DNA of 64,000 nt from Crambe crambe (taxonomy: Eukaryota > Porifera > Demospongiae > Poecilosclerida > Crambeidae), in assembly GCA_963924555.1 (NCBI GenBank), contig OZ004583.1, positions 7,082,582-7,146,581 on the forward strand. Reading direction: 5' to 3'. This document shows positions 54,501 through 64,000 of this stretch, in pieces. The first letter of the stretch is position 1; each line of letters begins with the position of its first letter. The translations under genes were made by a program, and so were the position numbers. The notes below the pieces were generated by a model. That model was not told where the DNA came from and ran no database searches. It saw nothing but the letters and a program-made list of their open reading frames with translations.

Positions 54501-56553
54501 ATTCAGTATATCTAGCTCTTACATCTGTAATCAATGGCTAAATATACTCTAGCAGCCACAAATATTAGGAGACTGATGTCTGAGAAAACATGTGCTGAAA
54601 TTACGAGACCATCTCTAGAAGACTGCCAAGTAGGATCACATGTATCTGCATGTACACACAAATTGGAATTAATGATAAACAGAGAATATTAATAACGCTT
54701 ACTTTTTTGCAGTCCAACATGAAATCCCACTGCCACCCACAACACAAGAGATACTAATGTAACAACAAATCCTGCCACACAGAGACTCAGAGACAGCCAT
54801 GGTCCTAGAGGAGAAAGCAAAATAATATTAAATTCTAAGCCAATAAGGATGCATAATACCTTTCTTAAAAACTATCAGAGTGATGATCACTCCAAGTACA
54901 ATGGCCACACTTAATAGTATCACACCCACAACCAGCAGACCTTGATTTGCAGATGTCAACTGTGCACCTACACACACCAACATGATTTCAAAAAAATAGC
55001 TAGCTATGAACTTCAAGAAACATACTAATTCACCTTCACTAGAAGTGAAGTTTCCTCTGACCAAAAGGTTAAGGGAAGAAGTATTGACAGTCACCTGATA
55101 ATAAAAAATTGTAGCAGTATCTACGACAGTAATTGGGAGAGGGGAATTAAAGGCGGTAGATAATGAAGGGCTCAGGTCCTGGTAAGAGGAGTCACGACCA
55201 TATTGGAAGAAGCAGTCTCCTTCTTTCATAGGGTAGGAACAGAGGACAGAGGTCAAACAGCCCTCAGAGGAGACAGAAACATCAAAGGAAGATGGGATTG
55301 AAGTATCTGAATGAAAAAAAAAGTCAATAAAGAAATACATAATGCTACTAACTAATCAACTCACTTAGAGATGTGGAAGTGCTAGTTGATCCAAAGGCTC
55401 CTGTAACACTAACTCTGACAAAATAACTTTGGTCTGTTTGATCTGAAAAGGAGAGAGGAAAGGATATGGAGCAGAGGTTATCACTGCAGTTGTTAGAGTT
55501 GATCATCCTCTGATCCACCCTCTCCCTTGTGATATTCCTCAGGACTACTGTGTAGCTTAGGAGTTGACGAAAGAAGCATTTGTCAGAAAAAGATTGCGTC
55601 TGAATGAAGGAAATTGTCATCATATAATTATAGCTATACATTGTGGCTAACCTGTTGCATCCACTTCACTGTCAGCTGATTTAGTCGTCCATTCTGATCA
55701 TACACAGGCAACACTGTAATGTCAGGAGCTGCATGCATAAAGAATTTTATAGCTCACCTCTCTCATAGAAATGCCAACTCTGAACTTAAGGTAGTAGAAA
55801 AATTAATAATAATACCTTTTCTGCTTCTCTATGTGTTTTAGGCATCATATAAGGCCACCTTCACACTTACTTTGGCCAAATCTCAGAATTCTCAGCCATT
55901 GCTCAGAAACATAGATCAGTGAGGCTAGTGGGACACCATTTTCTTTTCTATACATAGCAATAGGTCATAGGTCCATAGGTACGTAGATTGATGCTGCACG
56001 ATAAGATCTTTTTGATCGAACAAAAAGTTTTAGAAAGTAGAAAGGCTTCAAATATACCACTAAAGCTAGCTCAGTTTAGTGCACAGAGAATCCAAAAGCA
56101 GAGAGACATCCAACTTATACACTTGGAAATATAAACTAGCTTTTGTACCTTGTTGCTCTACTCTGGGCTTTAGTTGGCACTGGTTGTGCCAGGAAGCAAG
56201 AAACTAGCTTCTGTTTGACTGCTGACTAGACTCTACGAAAATTTGTTTATATGATGATCTTTACCAAATATTTCATTTTCCACTACACTTCTACTTTTTG
56301 GTTAGCTTTATTTCTTCTACAAGATGTTCATAATTTTTCTAGAAATGTGGTTGGCCCTTGAAAAAATCAACAACAACAAACTACTATGTACAACTATAAG
56401 TTATTTTTGAACCCTGTTACTCTTGGTACCTCGTAACTGGATTGTAAAATTGTCTCTGGCCCCTTTTTGGTTCCCACAGTTGAGGGCACTAACATCGAAG
56501 GAGTAGTGTGTCCCAAGAACCAGTCCAGAACAACTATAATCCTCACCGGGTCT
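51585..56553 (-). CDS. Ig/FN3 transmembrane receptor, copy 2, lacking 5' exons
   Basis: Minus-strand exons equivalent to copy 1: 56430-56553, 55652-55728, 55365-55599, 55034-55306, 54860-54967 (TM1), 54703-54804 (TM2), 54523-54645, 53893-53924, 53712-53804, 53474-53644, 53289-53417 (three codons longer, with GEEPAS), 53080-53217, 52878-53030, 51585-51614 (DGRGSNGTG, stop). All phases agree and no stop or shift is seen. From 55728 leftwards it is nearly identical to copy 1. The 56430-56553 FN3 exon is more diverged (LGTHYSFDVSALNC). No Ig exon or signal exon is found upstream, so this is either a truncated duplicate or a gene with unseen 5' exons. Its last intron holds the 1.08-kb element copy B. 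Confidence 0.65.
51670..52747. mobile_element. 1.08-kb palindrome/hairpin-ended element, copy B
   Basis: Starts CAAGTGAGCG, ends GCTAACACACTCTCGA, flanked by TA (51668-51669, 52748-52749). Copy 1 of the receptor has the uninterrupted site ATAGTTATACTCATCC at about 12246-12261, an empty-site control. The palindrome arms span about 51670-51910; the left arm has lost about 12 bp. Confidence 0.7.
55740..56390. repeat. Insertion in receptor copy 2 intron, dispersed repeat
   Basis: About 640 bp absent from copy 1 at the same place. Parts of it (GTGAGGCTAGTGGGACACCATT, CTTCAAATATACCACTAAAGC) recur in diverged form at 57240-57430, so it is a dispersed repeat. No coding sequence. Confidence 0.5.
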
Positions 56554-58704
56554 CTATGATGATAATACCCAAACATATAATAGCTTCACATAAGTATGGC
56601 ACAACTAATGATTATCATGGCCTATGGCTACCCTACACTTGGCCATACCCGGCTTCTTCTTTACAGTTTAGCTCTTCATAACTAGTAGACTTGGGGCTGA
56701 AATTTAGTTTGGAGATAGTCGAACCATATCGTTACAAAACCATAATGTTACTACCAAAGGGTGAGAAAAAATAAATAGCTAATTAGGTTATTCCACAGCT
56801 TAACTTTTGCCACCATACTATAAACCTTCATAGAACATCCTGAAATTAACTCATTTCTACCATCTCTCACTGGTTTCGCTGCAACTACAGCTACTCACTT
56901 CTGTGAAGTCAGCTAACCATCAACCATCACATGTCTTCATCTGCATTTAACAAGGAGCCTGTTCACACATAGGAATCACTTCAACTGTAAGAAGTGCAAG
57001 ATGTGCTCAAAGGAAGGGCTAAGAAACAAGCCTACCCTATTTGCCACTTTGGTAGTTAGTTACACTTGAAAATTATATACCAAGTAGAAAAATTAATGTA
57101 ATGCGTAATGTAGTGTTTCTGCTCTTACATGCACTCTAGAGCTTCATACTTCCCATCTCAGTACTTACTAGTGTCATAAAAAAGCCAAACATTACACGCC
57201 ATCTTCTTTTTCTCAACCATTACCCAACAAACACTGATAGTTTAGTGAGGCCAGCAGAATGGAACACCATTTCCCCCCTAAATATGTAATTAGACGTCAC
57301 GTACTATGTAACTTCTTAATATTGATAGTCCTTACCCAATACAAGCATGATCGATCAGCCATGGCCATTGCTGTGCAGAGCTTAGGATACAGTAGAAAGG
57401 CTTCAAATATAGCGCTAAAGCTAGCTAGTCAGCCATGAAAGCTTCGTGCATGGAAAATCCAAGAACAGAGAGTCATGTGGTAAATCACTGTTAGTCATCC
57501 TTTGTTTTTGTTGAGTTGTTAGTTATCTGCTATCGTGTCAACTAGCTAGTCTGGTTAGTTATTGATATTAGTAAAATGAGCTAATTGCAGCGTGCGAGCG
57601 AGCGAGCTGACTCTCAGGTCATGACTCATTGAAATTGTAGCTAGGTCTACACTCCAAAATGCCCCAGGCATACGTACGTATGTATGGTACGTGTATAGTA
57701 GCGCCTGGCGTGCTACATAGATCGGTGATTGTGGTTGTTTTGCCCATTTAGGTATACCCTGGGTCAGATTGGTGGCGCTTGAGATCTAGTGTGGTGGCTT
57801 GACAGTCATCAGGAATTGGACTCTTAAAGTGAGTAATGGCTAACAATTTCAAAGAAGCCGACCATGTCCCAAAGTGTGTATAACTTGGGTTCTATATTAT
57901 TGCAGAATGGTGAACAGCACGTCCTTTCAAGAATGGAATGAGCAGCTGCTCTCAAACTCTAACTCTCTCCGATGAATCTACTGCATTGGAAATTAATTAT
58001 TAGCTATAGGTTATACATTATTATAGGTTATACATTATTCTCTTACCAGTGATGATAACAGTAATGAAGTTCAAACTAATTTGCTAGTTCACCACAATGT
58101 AAACATCAACCAACAGCTGCTGCTGCTTAGCTGGGCTATGTAGAATGCATGCATCCAGAGCCTGGAAATAAGCTGGAGATTTAGAGAAGCTATTTAGTTA
58201 CTTTCCTCGTAAGTGACACAAAAGATATTTTCCCTGCTGTTACTCTGGGCTATTGTCAGCTAGTATCTAAAGCTATAGTGGCATCAGAAGTGCAAAACGC
58301 AAATGTGCAGACAAATGCCAATTTTTAGCCATGTGTGTGAAGTGGCATCTAACAGGAGAATGGCACAAGCTTCAGATCCCAAACTTGGAGAATTCGAAGA
58401 AAGAGTACTCGTAAGCATGCTAACCAAATGTATAGTTCATTTGTTATTTTACTTGGAAGAAACGTGCACAAATAGCGATATACCATGGCCCAGCTCAGCT
58501 CCATAGTTAAGGGGTGTGGCCAAGTACCGGGAAATTAAAATGAGAAAACCATGCGTTTTTTATTACGTGTGCGGTTGGACTGTATATATATCTAGGTCTA
58601 CACTCCACCATACCAGTACGCATCACGTTGGTTTCAATTAAATTAATAATTTTTTTTTTTAATAATGGAATTCGATTATACACAGACAAACAAACAAGTC
58701 CAAG
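56554..58704. other. Non-coding stretch with dispersed repeats
   Basis: No gene recognised. 57180-57480 is a diverged copy of part of 55800-56140; 57405-57465 also matches 42315-42375 inverted. The open frame at 58303-58506 has no recognisable features. Confidence 0.35.
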
Positions 58705-59166
58705 TCATGGCACTCCGTCTAGAGAGGGGGGGGGGAGAGTTGGGAGGCGATGTAGCCATAAACAGGCGTTGCCACGCCACAGGGCGATGGCTAGTCGACC
58801 AAAGAGGTGCTTGGAAGAGTTGGAGGAATCTGTAGTACCCACTCTGTCTGCGATGGCCTTGCCAATGGAGCGAACAGTTTGAATTGTGTCGTCAGCAAGG
58901 CCCCCTAATGTTTCTGCTACCAGAGGAATGAAGTGCAAGCCTGCCGAGCGGCAAGCTGATAAAGAGGATGCTAGCTTGCGGTTCACTCCCACCTGAAGGG
59001 CATGGCCTGGGGTGAAGGAGGCTTCATTTAGAGTCTGCTGCTGCAGGGGGCTGATTACATGGACATCCAGAGCTGCAGGACGGCCCCCTTTCCAATTGGG
59101 TAGAAGGATATCAGCTGGGACTGCGTGCATGGACAAAAACTTGTAATAAAAATTATTTCCTACCAC
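58705..59166 (-). pseudogene. C-terminal fragment of a reverse-transcriptase-type protein
   Basis: 153 aa open to the end of similarity, with VPADILLPNWKGGRPAALDV, SPLQQQTLNEASFTPGHAL, GLHFIPLVAETLGGLADDTI and KHLFGRLAIALWRGNA. This block is familiar as the far C-terminus of RT-bearing mobile proteins in cnidarians and sponges. The 'ADI...AALDV' pattern could be a PD-(D/E)xK nuclease core, which is inference. No RT motifs precede it, so it is a truncated remnant. Confidence 0.4.
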
Positions 59167-60062
59167 GGGGGCAATGCCTTAGCAACCACCACTGTCTGAC
59201 GTAATATGCCTGGAATTTCCAGTATTCCGGTGCCAGGGCGGAGTCTAGTACACGTGGCTGTCTCAGTTTATATCAGAGAGTGCGGTAGCACTCTCTATGT
59301 AGGGATGACTCGGACGGCCGCGCGCGCCGCCTATAGACTAATACAAAAGTGAAATTCCAGTTCCCCCACTTAGACCTAACAAAAGCTACTGTGAATGATT
59401 ATCCAGCCTACTAGAGCCTACTACAATGTGCAGACCAAGTTTCAGGACCAGGGACCTTACCATTTCAGAAATACGGCAAGCAGGTAAATCGCTATATTCT
59501 TCTTCTTCTCTATTATTATTATTATTATTATTCTTCTTCTTATTATTATTCTTCTTAGACAACCATATCTCTCGAACCACTCAAGCTACAGCTATGATTT
59601 CTGGACAAATCCACTCCAAATTCTACGAACTACGATCTTTTCTACTCGTTGATCCTCGAAAGAGTCGATGAAAAAGGAGACACTATGGAGCACAGCACTC
59701 GACTAATTCAATTAGGAAGCCATCTTTTCTATAATACGCATGCGCATGTATTTCAATATCCAATTATTCGAAATCATAATATTACTCAGCTGTCTCTAGC
59801 TAGCTAGCTAGCTCTAGCTCTGGATAATGATGATGATAGGCTACTGTATCGATTCGAGGATTTAGATTCACCACGGTAGACTCTATTTCAGCATCTTCGA
59901 CCTCCAAGTACGGCTCAACAACACAACACCTTGACTCGATAAATGATTGGGCTGGTATGCTATTGGAGAACTTCTTTCATCTGTCCCTGCATACACATAG
60001 AAGAATGAACTCTAATCATAGCTAAAACCATAAAAGAGAGGAAAAAAGACCAGGAACAAGTA
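59167..60062. other. Non-coding stretch with hairpin-ended repeat
   Basis: 59268-59530 repeats 15985-16230 (hairpin GAGAGTGCGGTAGCACTCTC, then ATGTAGGGATGAC, then ~240 bp and an ATT/CTT microsatellite at 59495-59556). A run of AGCTAGCT follows at 59797-59815. No gene. Confidence 0.4.
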
Positions 60063-60361
60063 AGGGAAAAAGCATTTCGTGAAATGAAAAAAAGATGTAG
60101 GGATGACCACTGCTCAAAAAAGTAAGGAAACAAGAAGGATGGAAATGGGATCAATCTTTGTTCTGTATATCCAGCCAACAATCCCTACATATACGTCAGG
60201 TAACTTCAGATTATAGTGTAGTAATGTGTGTATATGTAGGGATTGTTGGCTGGATATACAGAACAAAGATTGATCCCATTTCCATCCTTCTTGTTTCCTT
60301 ACTTTTTTGAGCAGTGGTCATCCCTACATCTTTTTTTCATTTCACGAAATGCTTTTTCCCT
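60063..60361. mobile_element. Palindromic MITE with perfect 133-bp arms
   Basis: AGGGAAAAAGCATTTCGTGA at the left and its inverse at the right, TA flanks. By eye the two arms (60063-60195, 60229-60361) match without mismatch around a ~33-nt loop. Same family as 17315-17543. A 75-aa frame over the right arm is only an accident of the palindrome. Confidence 0.8.
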
Positions 60362-60447
60362 TACTTGTAGAGAAGTAAAAGCACTACACCTTCAAAAAAA
60401 TCTGAGGAAAAAAGGGCTAACCAAAGATGTGCTAGATCACGGACAAA

Positions 60448-60571
60448 ATGGAGGTAGAAGCTGGATTTGAAAGGCCTGTAGAAGGAGCGCTAGATTTTTT
60501 TCAGGCTTGGCTACCAGTTCCAGACCTCTACTTACCATTCTGCTACAACACAGTACAAAGATCAGGTAATG
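60448..60571 (+). CDS. Orphan first exon of an unknown gene
   Basis: ATG at 60448 opens MEVEAGFERPVEGALDFF, QAWLPVPDLYLPFCYNTVQR and ends at a good donor (G|GTAATG). No downstream exon is found on the plus strand before the RAG1-like gene. Not recognised. Confidence 0.3.
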
Positions 60572-60636
60572 TATCTTTTTTTGGAAAGAGTTTTACAGCG
60601 ATTCACAATTGCATATTATGATAATGTAGGTTAAAC

Positions 60637-62378
60637 TTATTTAGATGGTCTTGGTTTTTTAAACTTTCTAACCTCCTTGGAAGGCTGTTTGTCCAGACTA
60701 TCTGGACACACTTGAATCAGGTGTTCTTTTAGTATGGCATGTAGCCTTCTGGATGGGTTTGTAATTTTTACGAAGTTCCTCCGAAGGTTGTTGAACCGAG
60801 CATGGATCGATTCAGCTCCATGCTCTCCCAGAAATCCCAAGCCAACTTCCCACTGCTTCAAAAAGGGAATGACATGATCCTCCAACATATGGAGCTTGGG
60901 AGTGATGGTGTCATCGGGAAAGGAGTCATGATAATGCGACAGGAACTTGTCAATGTCCACTTCTGTGAAAAGGGAGTTGCATTTATTATTAGATTGTAAA
61001 TGTATGCCGGCTTAACTAACCAAGGTTGATTATTTCACGTGTTGACAGCTTCTTGCTGCTATCATACACTGCATGGCACTTCCCAAATAAAGTGAAAGAC
61101 TTCAGGAAAGTATCGCTAATGAATTGTGCCTTTGTTGTAAGGGATGGACACCTTGTTTAAGCTAAGTGAGGGACTGCCTGACATAATGTCTTGAGATTCA
61201 CCTCCTATAGATTTGTGAAATGATCTATGTGTCAACCATTAATTTTACCGCCTCATGTCTCATTTGTTCCAGGTGATGGATAGGTCAGCCTTCATTGCTA
61301 GCACCTGATCAGCTGGGATGGTAATTGGTGAACCACCTATGGCAGTATCAAGGATGGCTTCTCTGTCCTCCTTGGTCAATGTTTTCAGCTTATACTGTAA
61401 CTGCTCTTTTGGTGTCCCTTTGCTCACAACGTCTCTCACCAGTTCCAACTCACCACTCCTCCTCTTCAGGGTTCGGTCTGAAGCAGCACTTGATTCCACT
61501 CGAGGTGTGGTAACTCGAACCAAAGATATAGGCTATTAGTAGAAATTGCATTACTCAAGTTTTCTATTAAACTTAACAGATACCTGTCCTAAAGATGATC
61601 GGCAAGTTAAAGAGCCATTGGAAGGAGCCAACTTTTCAACAAGAAGACCCACTGTCTGTGCTCTGAGCTGTGATGGTGAATTTTTGGATTGGAGTTCTAG
61701 TAGCTGTTCAACAGTGATTGACAAAGGCGAGGGAACTACAAAGTTGGAGGGTAGACAAATGCTTTCAGCGTATACTGGATTGCCACAAGAACAAATGATG
61801 GCTTCATTTTCACATTGGTTGCGTATGCAGGATGTGCACATCAAGTGTTGGCAGCCCAGGAGTTGGATTGGCTCAGTGGGAATGGAGTGGCAAATTTGGC
61901 AGGAGAAGTGATCAAGATGTGGTGTGGTAAGAAAGTATTGCAACGGAGGTTCACAGTCCACATATTTGTGTATGTTTAGGTGGCTCAAACGATGTACTAT
62001 CTTCCTGCCCTGATAGTGACAGTCGTCAACACTAGGCCTGCCTTTAGCTTTACGCTTTTTGGGTCGACCCCTTTGGATGATCTGGGCATTCTCACAGATC
62101 TGACATGTGTCAGTGTGGGGAGCCCATACCTTGGGGGTTAGATCAGTTTCTCTGAATTGGCCAGATTCTTTGGCATTTAGGACTTGACTCAAAGTAAGGT
62201 AGCAGCAATGGCACACAAATGGTGGAGAGACAAATTCATCTTCTTCCTCCACAGCTATATCAAAGAGTTTTGACAGGGCTCCTTTACATACCTCTTTAAT
62301 TTTGTTGTGTTTGTATGTTTTTATCCTATTACCACACACTCTACATAAATTTTGAAGGTACATTTTGTGTTGCTCCAT
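60637..62378 (-). pseudogene. RAG1 N-terminal-like protein (zinc region plus RING) of probable transposon origin
   Basis: Exons on the minus strand: about 61572-62378, 61260-61525, 61025-61140, 60637-60965. Residues 12-60: LCRVCGNRIK...FDIAVEEEDEF...PPFVCHCCY, matching the N-terminal zinc-binding region of RAG1. Residues 85-98: WAPHTDTCQICENA, then a basic stretch. Residues 158-200: RING (FSCQICHSIPTEPI, GCQHLMCTSCI, CSCG). The order and spacing fit the non-core part of RAG1. Exon 2 ends LAMKADLSITWNK and then stops: a missing A would restore frame, so it looks broken. The last exons (TFLKSFTLFGKCHAVY; ITPKLHMLEDHVIPFLKQWE; FLGEHGAESIHARFNNLRRN) are common in TE-like proteins. The Glu in GEHGAES could play the part of a catalytic Glu, which is inference. 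No core DDE aspartates are identified. Confidence 0.6.
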
Positions 62379-63161
62379 TGCTGTTAAAAAAAAGATACAC
62401 TGTTTACTTTACTGTCTGACTGAATATTTGTGGTTTCTGCTACAGTTTTATACATGCAAATACCTTGTGGTAAATCTTGATCGGTATTCATGGCTCTGGG
62501 AACAGACCGCCTTCTTCAATTGTATTTGAAGGTTGCTAAGAAACCAGGTGCGCCATACCGTTAAATCGTGCAAAAGCGATGCGCAAAAGGATCGAGGGGG
62601 CTTCCCTAGTGTAGGTTTCCTCATCCCAACAGTTATTTTAAGAACAGGCAACTCTATTGGCCATATAGAGCCATAGTAACCAAGCGTCTGGTTGCTAGGG
62701 ACCAATTTCATTATACCGTAAGTACGCACGAGTCTGATTGAAACCAACGTGGTATACATAATATATATGTACATAAGTGTCCCGAAATAGTAATGCGCAT
62801 GTTCCAATTGTAATCAAGCTAGATTGTTTTCTACAGCCTTTTGTCATAGAGGTGCTAGGCTTATCTAAATAGACTGTAGGCGCTTGGCTTATCTAAGTGC
62901 TTGTGGTAAGTATTTACAGCTTTCTATGTATGGAGCTTCCCGTTGGAACCACAACTTACATGACTCTTGTCTCTGACATGACAGCAATATCAAGCACTGG
63001 AGCCTATCAGCTGCTCACTTGCTCATTGTCAAATGCAGCATATTGCTATAGTAGTCGGTTGTAGAGGCTCTAGGCTTATTTAAGTACTTTGTTACATACA
63101 ACTAACTAACTTGCTTGCTCGCTCGCTGTCAAAATTAATGTTGCACATTGCCCTAGTATAA
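62379..63161. other. Non-coding stretch with dispersed repeats
   Basis: 62870-63160 contains CTTATCTAAGTGCTTG and TCGCTGTCAAAATTAATGTT, which recur in part at 13640-13775, 54136-54271 and 63435-63485. No gene. Confidence 0.4.
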
Positions 63162-63395
63162 CAGGGGTGTATCCACAGAATTTTGAGTGGCCCGGTGTGC
63201 TTGTACATGGGATCACCACGCCCACTTTATCCTTTACCCACTTATTAGAAGGATGCTAATGTGATCATGATTCTTGAAGGTTCATATAATCACTTAGCTA
63301 ACTCTGCAGGCATGGGATGAAATTATAATTATTAATTGGATAATAAAAGTGGTCCGGTGAAAACCGGACCAACCGGAGTGGTGGATACACCCCTG
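63162..63395. mobile_element. 234-bp MITE, TIR CAGGGGTGTATCCAC
   Basis: CAGGGGTGTATCCAC and its inverse at the ends; TATAA flanks both sides (63157-63161, 63396-63400). It splits a dispersed repeat. No coding sequence. Confidence 0.7.
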
Positions 63396-63514
63396 TATAA
63401 ACTAAACAGCAAAATCTTCTAAAGAGTTGTAGCAGAATGCTTGCTCGCTCGCTGTCAACTGAATGTTGAACATTGCCCTAGTATACAAACAAGTGGTGAC
63501 GCTCAATTCAGAAA

Positions 63515-63850
63515 ATGGCAACACTATATGGCAGTATCAAAGAATTTAGTCCTGAAAGGATTCTATACCTTGATCAAACCAAAGCATACTTTAAGGCAAG
63601 CAAAATTCCAGATGACCAAAAAGGTATGATTCTGCTCAGCTCCATCAGTAAATCATTTGGATGTTGAGTGACCTCATGGCCCCTGATTCTCTGGTGGATA
63701 AGGACCACGAGACCATTAAGACAATACTGCTGGAACATTACAGCATTCAATGCAGTTCTACGAAACCTGGCAACTCACTGCAATTTTGGAGGTTATCTAC
63801 TTAACCTATAAGAAAGCCCTGGAACTTGCTCTGGTAAACTTACTTTCTTA
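63515..63850 (+). pseudogene. gag remnant of a Ty3/gypsy element
   Basis: MATLYGSIKEF...KASKIPDDQKGMILLSS, then a frame change and LMAPDSLVDKDHETIKTILL, the arrangement of K02A2.6-like gag N-termini (compare gypsy element 2). Broken after about 47 residues by TGA and a shift. No LTR seen in the window. Confidence 0.5.
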
Positions 63851-64000
63851 TAGGAGATAGAACTTTTAAATTGAAATCAAAGCCGGAAAGTATGATTGAC
63901 AGTTTGATGGGACATTTAACTGAGGTTAATGAGAGGCGAACGAGAGGGGGCGGTGCGGGTTGCGGCAGCCGGATGTAGGATGGCACATGCGCAGGGTTCC
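63851..64000. other. Right edge of window
   Basis: GC-richer DNA (AGAGGGGGCGGTGCGGGTTGC) that might lead into a promoter or TE end. Nothing callable. Confidence 0.2.

Noticed and set aside
59960-60470. Two frames sharing MLAGYTEQRLIPFPSFLF
   Set aside because: The same peptide on both strands is a consequence of the perfect palindrome.
1-64000. tRNA, rRNA or other structured RNA genes
   Set aside because: No tRNA cloverleaf with B-box, rRNA core or snRNA sequence recognised by eye; the hairpins found belong to MITEs.

Overview
The window looks like metazoan, probably demosponge, nuclear DNA. It is AT-rich, uses the standard code and short (often 50-60 nt) introns, and is dense in AGCT-type short repeats. 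Its gene families are typical of sponges, cnidarians and fish: SAMD3-like proteins, Ig/FN3 receptors, and AcademH, P, pogo and Ty3/gypsy elements. Amphimedon is my best guess, but I have no species-level proof. Only a few host genes are present. Most of the window is mobile DNA at different stages of decay, much of it nested.

Layout. 1-841: 3' end of a Ulp1/SENP-like protease gene (+). 1334-6202: nine-exon SAMD3-like gene (-) with a pogo-like transposon (PHD-finger transposase) in its sixth intron. 6464-7438: remnant of a zinc-finger gene cut off by a MITE. 7717-11282: three 1.1-kb TIR elements in a row, one inside a palindromic MITE. 12151-18525: Ig/FN3 transmembrane receptor gene (-) whose tail is built from repeated in-phase exons carrying YxxL motifs. 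Its introns hold several MITEs. 18526-21143: gene-poor. 21144-23407: element with minisatellite-bearing TIRs and rve-integrase/UBZ-like remnants. 23444-29606: AcademH-type element with a 9-bp target duplication, carrying a RecQ-like helicase (+) and an Academ transposase (-), both broken.

29841-40913: Ty3/gypsy element 1 (TSD ACTAT). An intact-looking hAT element (31529-34089) interrupts its reverse transcriptase. An intact Ty3/gypsy element 2 (36060-40457, TSD CAATG, identical LTRs) interrupts its integrase region. 40976-43461: start of an unknown host gene, Academ-like hairpins, a poly(A)-ended fragment, then non-coding DNA. 43462-51313: P-element-like transposase gene (+), split by a degraded gypsy element 3 (44143-48028, TSD AATGT), with a convergent second TE gene (-). 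51585-56553: second, 5'-truncated copy of the receptor gene, nearly identical over about 3 kb, with a 1.08-kb element in its last intron that the first copy lacks. 56554-60565: non-coding DNA, dispersed repeats, a fragment of a reverse-transcriptase-type protein, a perfect palindromic MITE and one orphan exon. 60637-62378: gene (-) whose N-terminal 200 residues match the zinc-binding and RING part of RAG1. 62379-64000: repeats, a MITE and a gag remnant.

Most genes here act as independent mobile-element modules rather than together. The most informative items are the RAG1-N-like gene, the AcademH copy and its likely 62-bp derivative (both with 9-bp TSDs), palindromic MITEs whose arms change together between copies, and the duplicated receptor gene with symmetric TM and YxxL exons.
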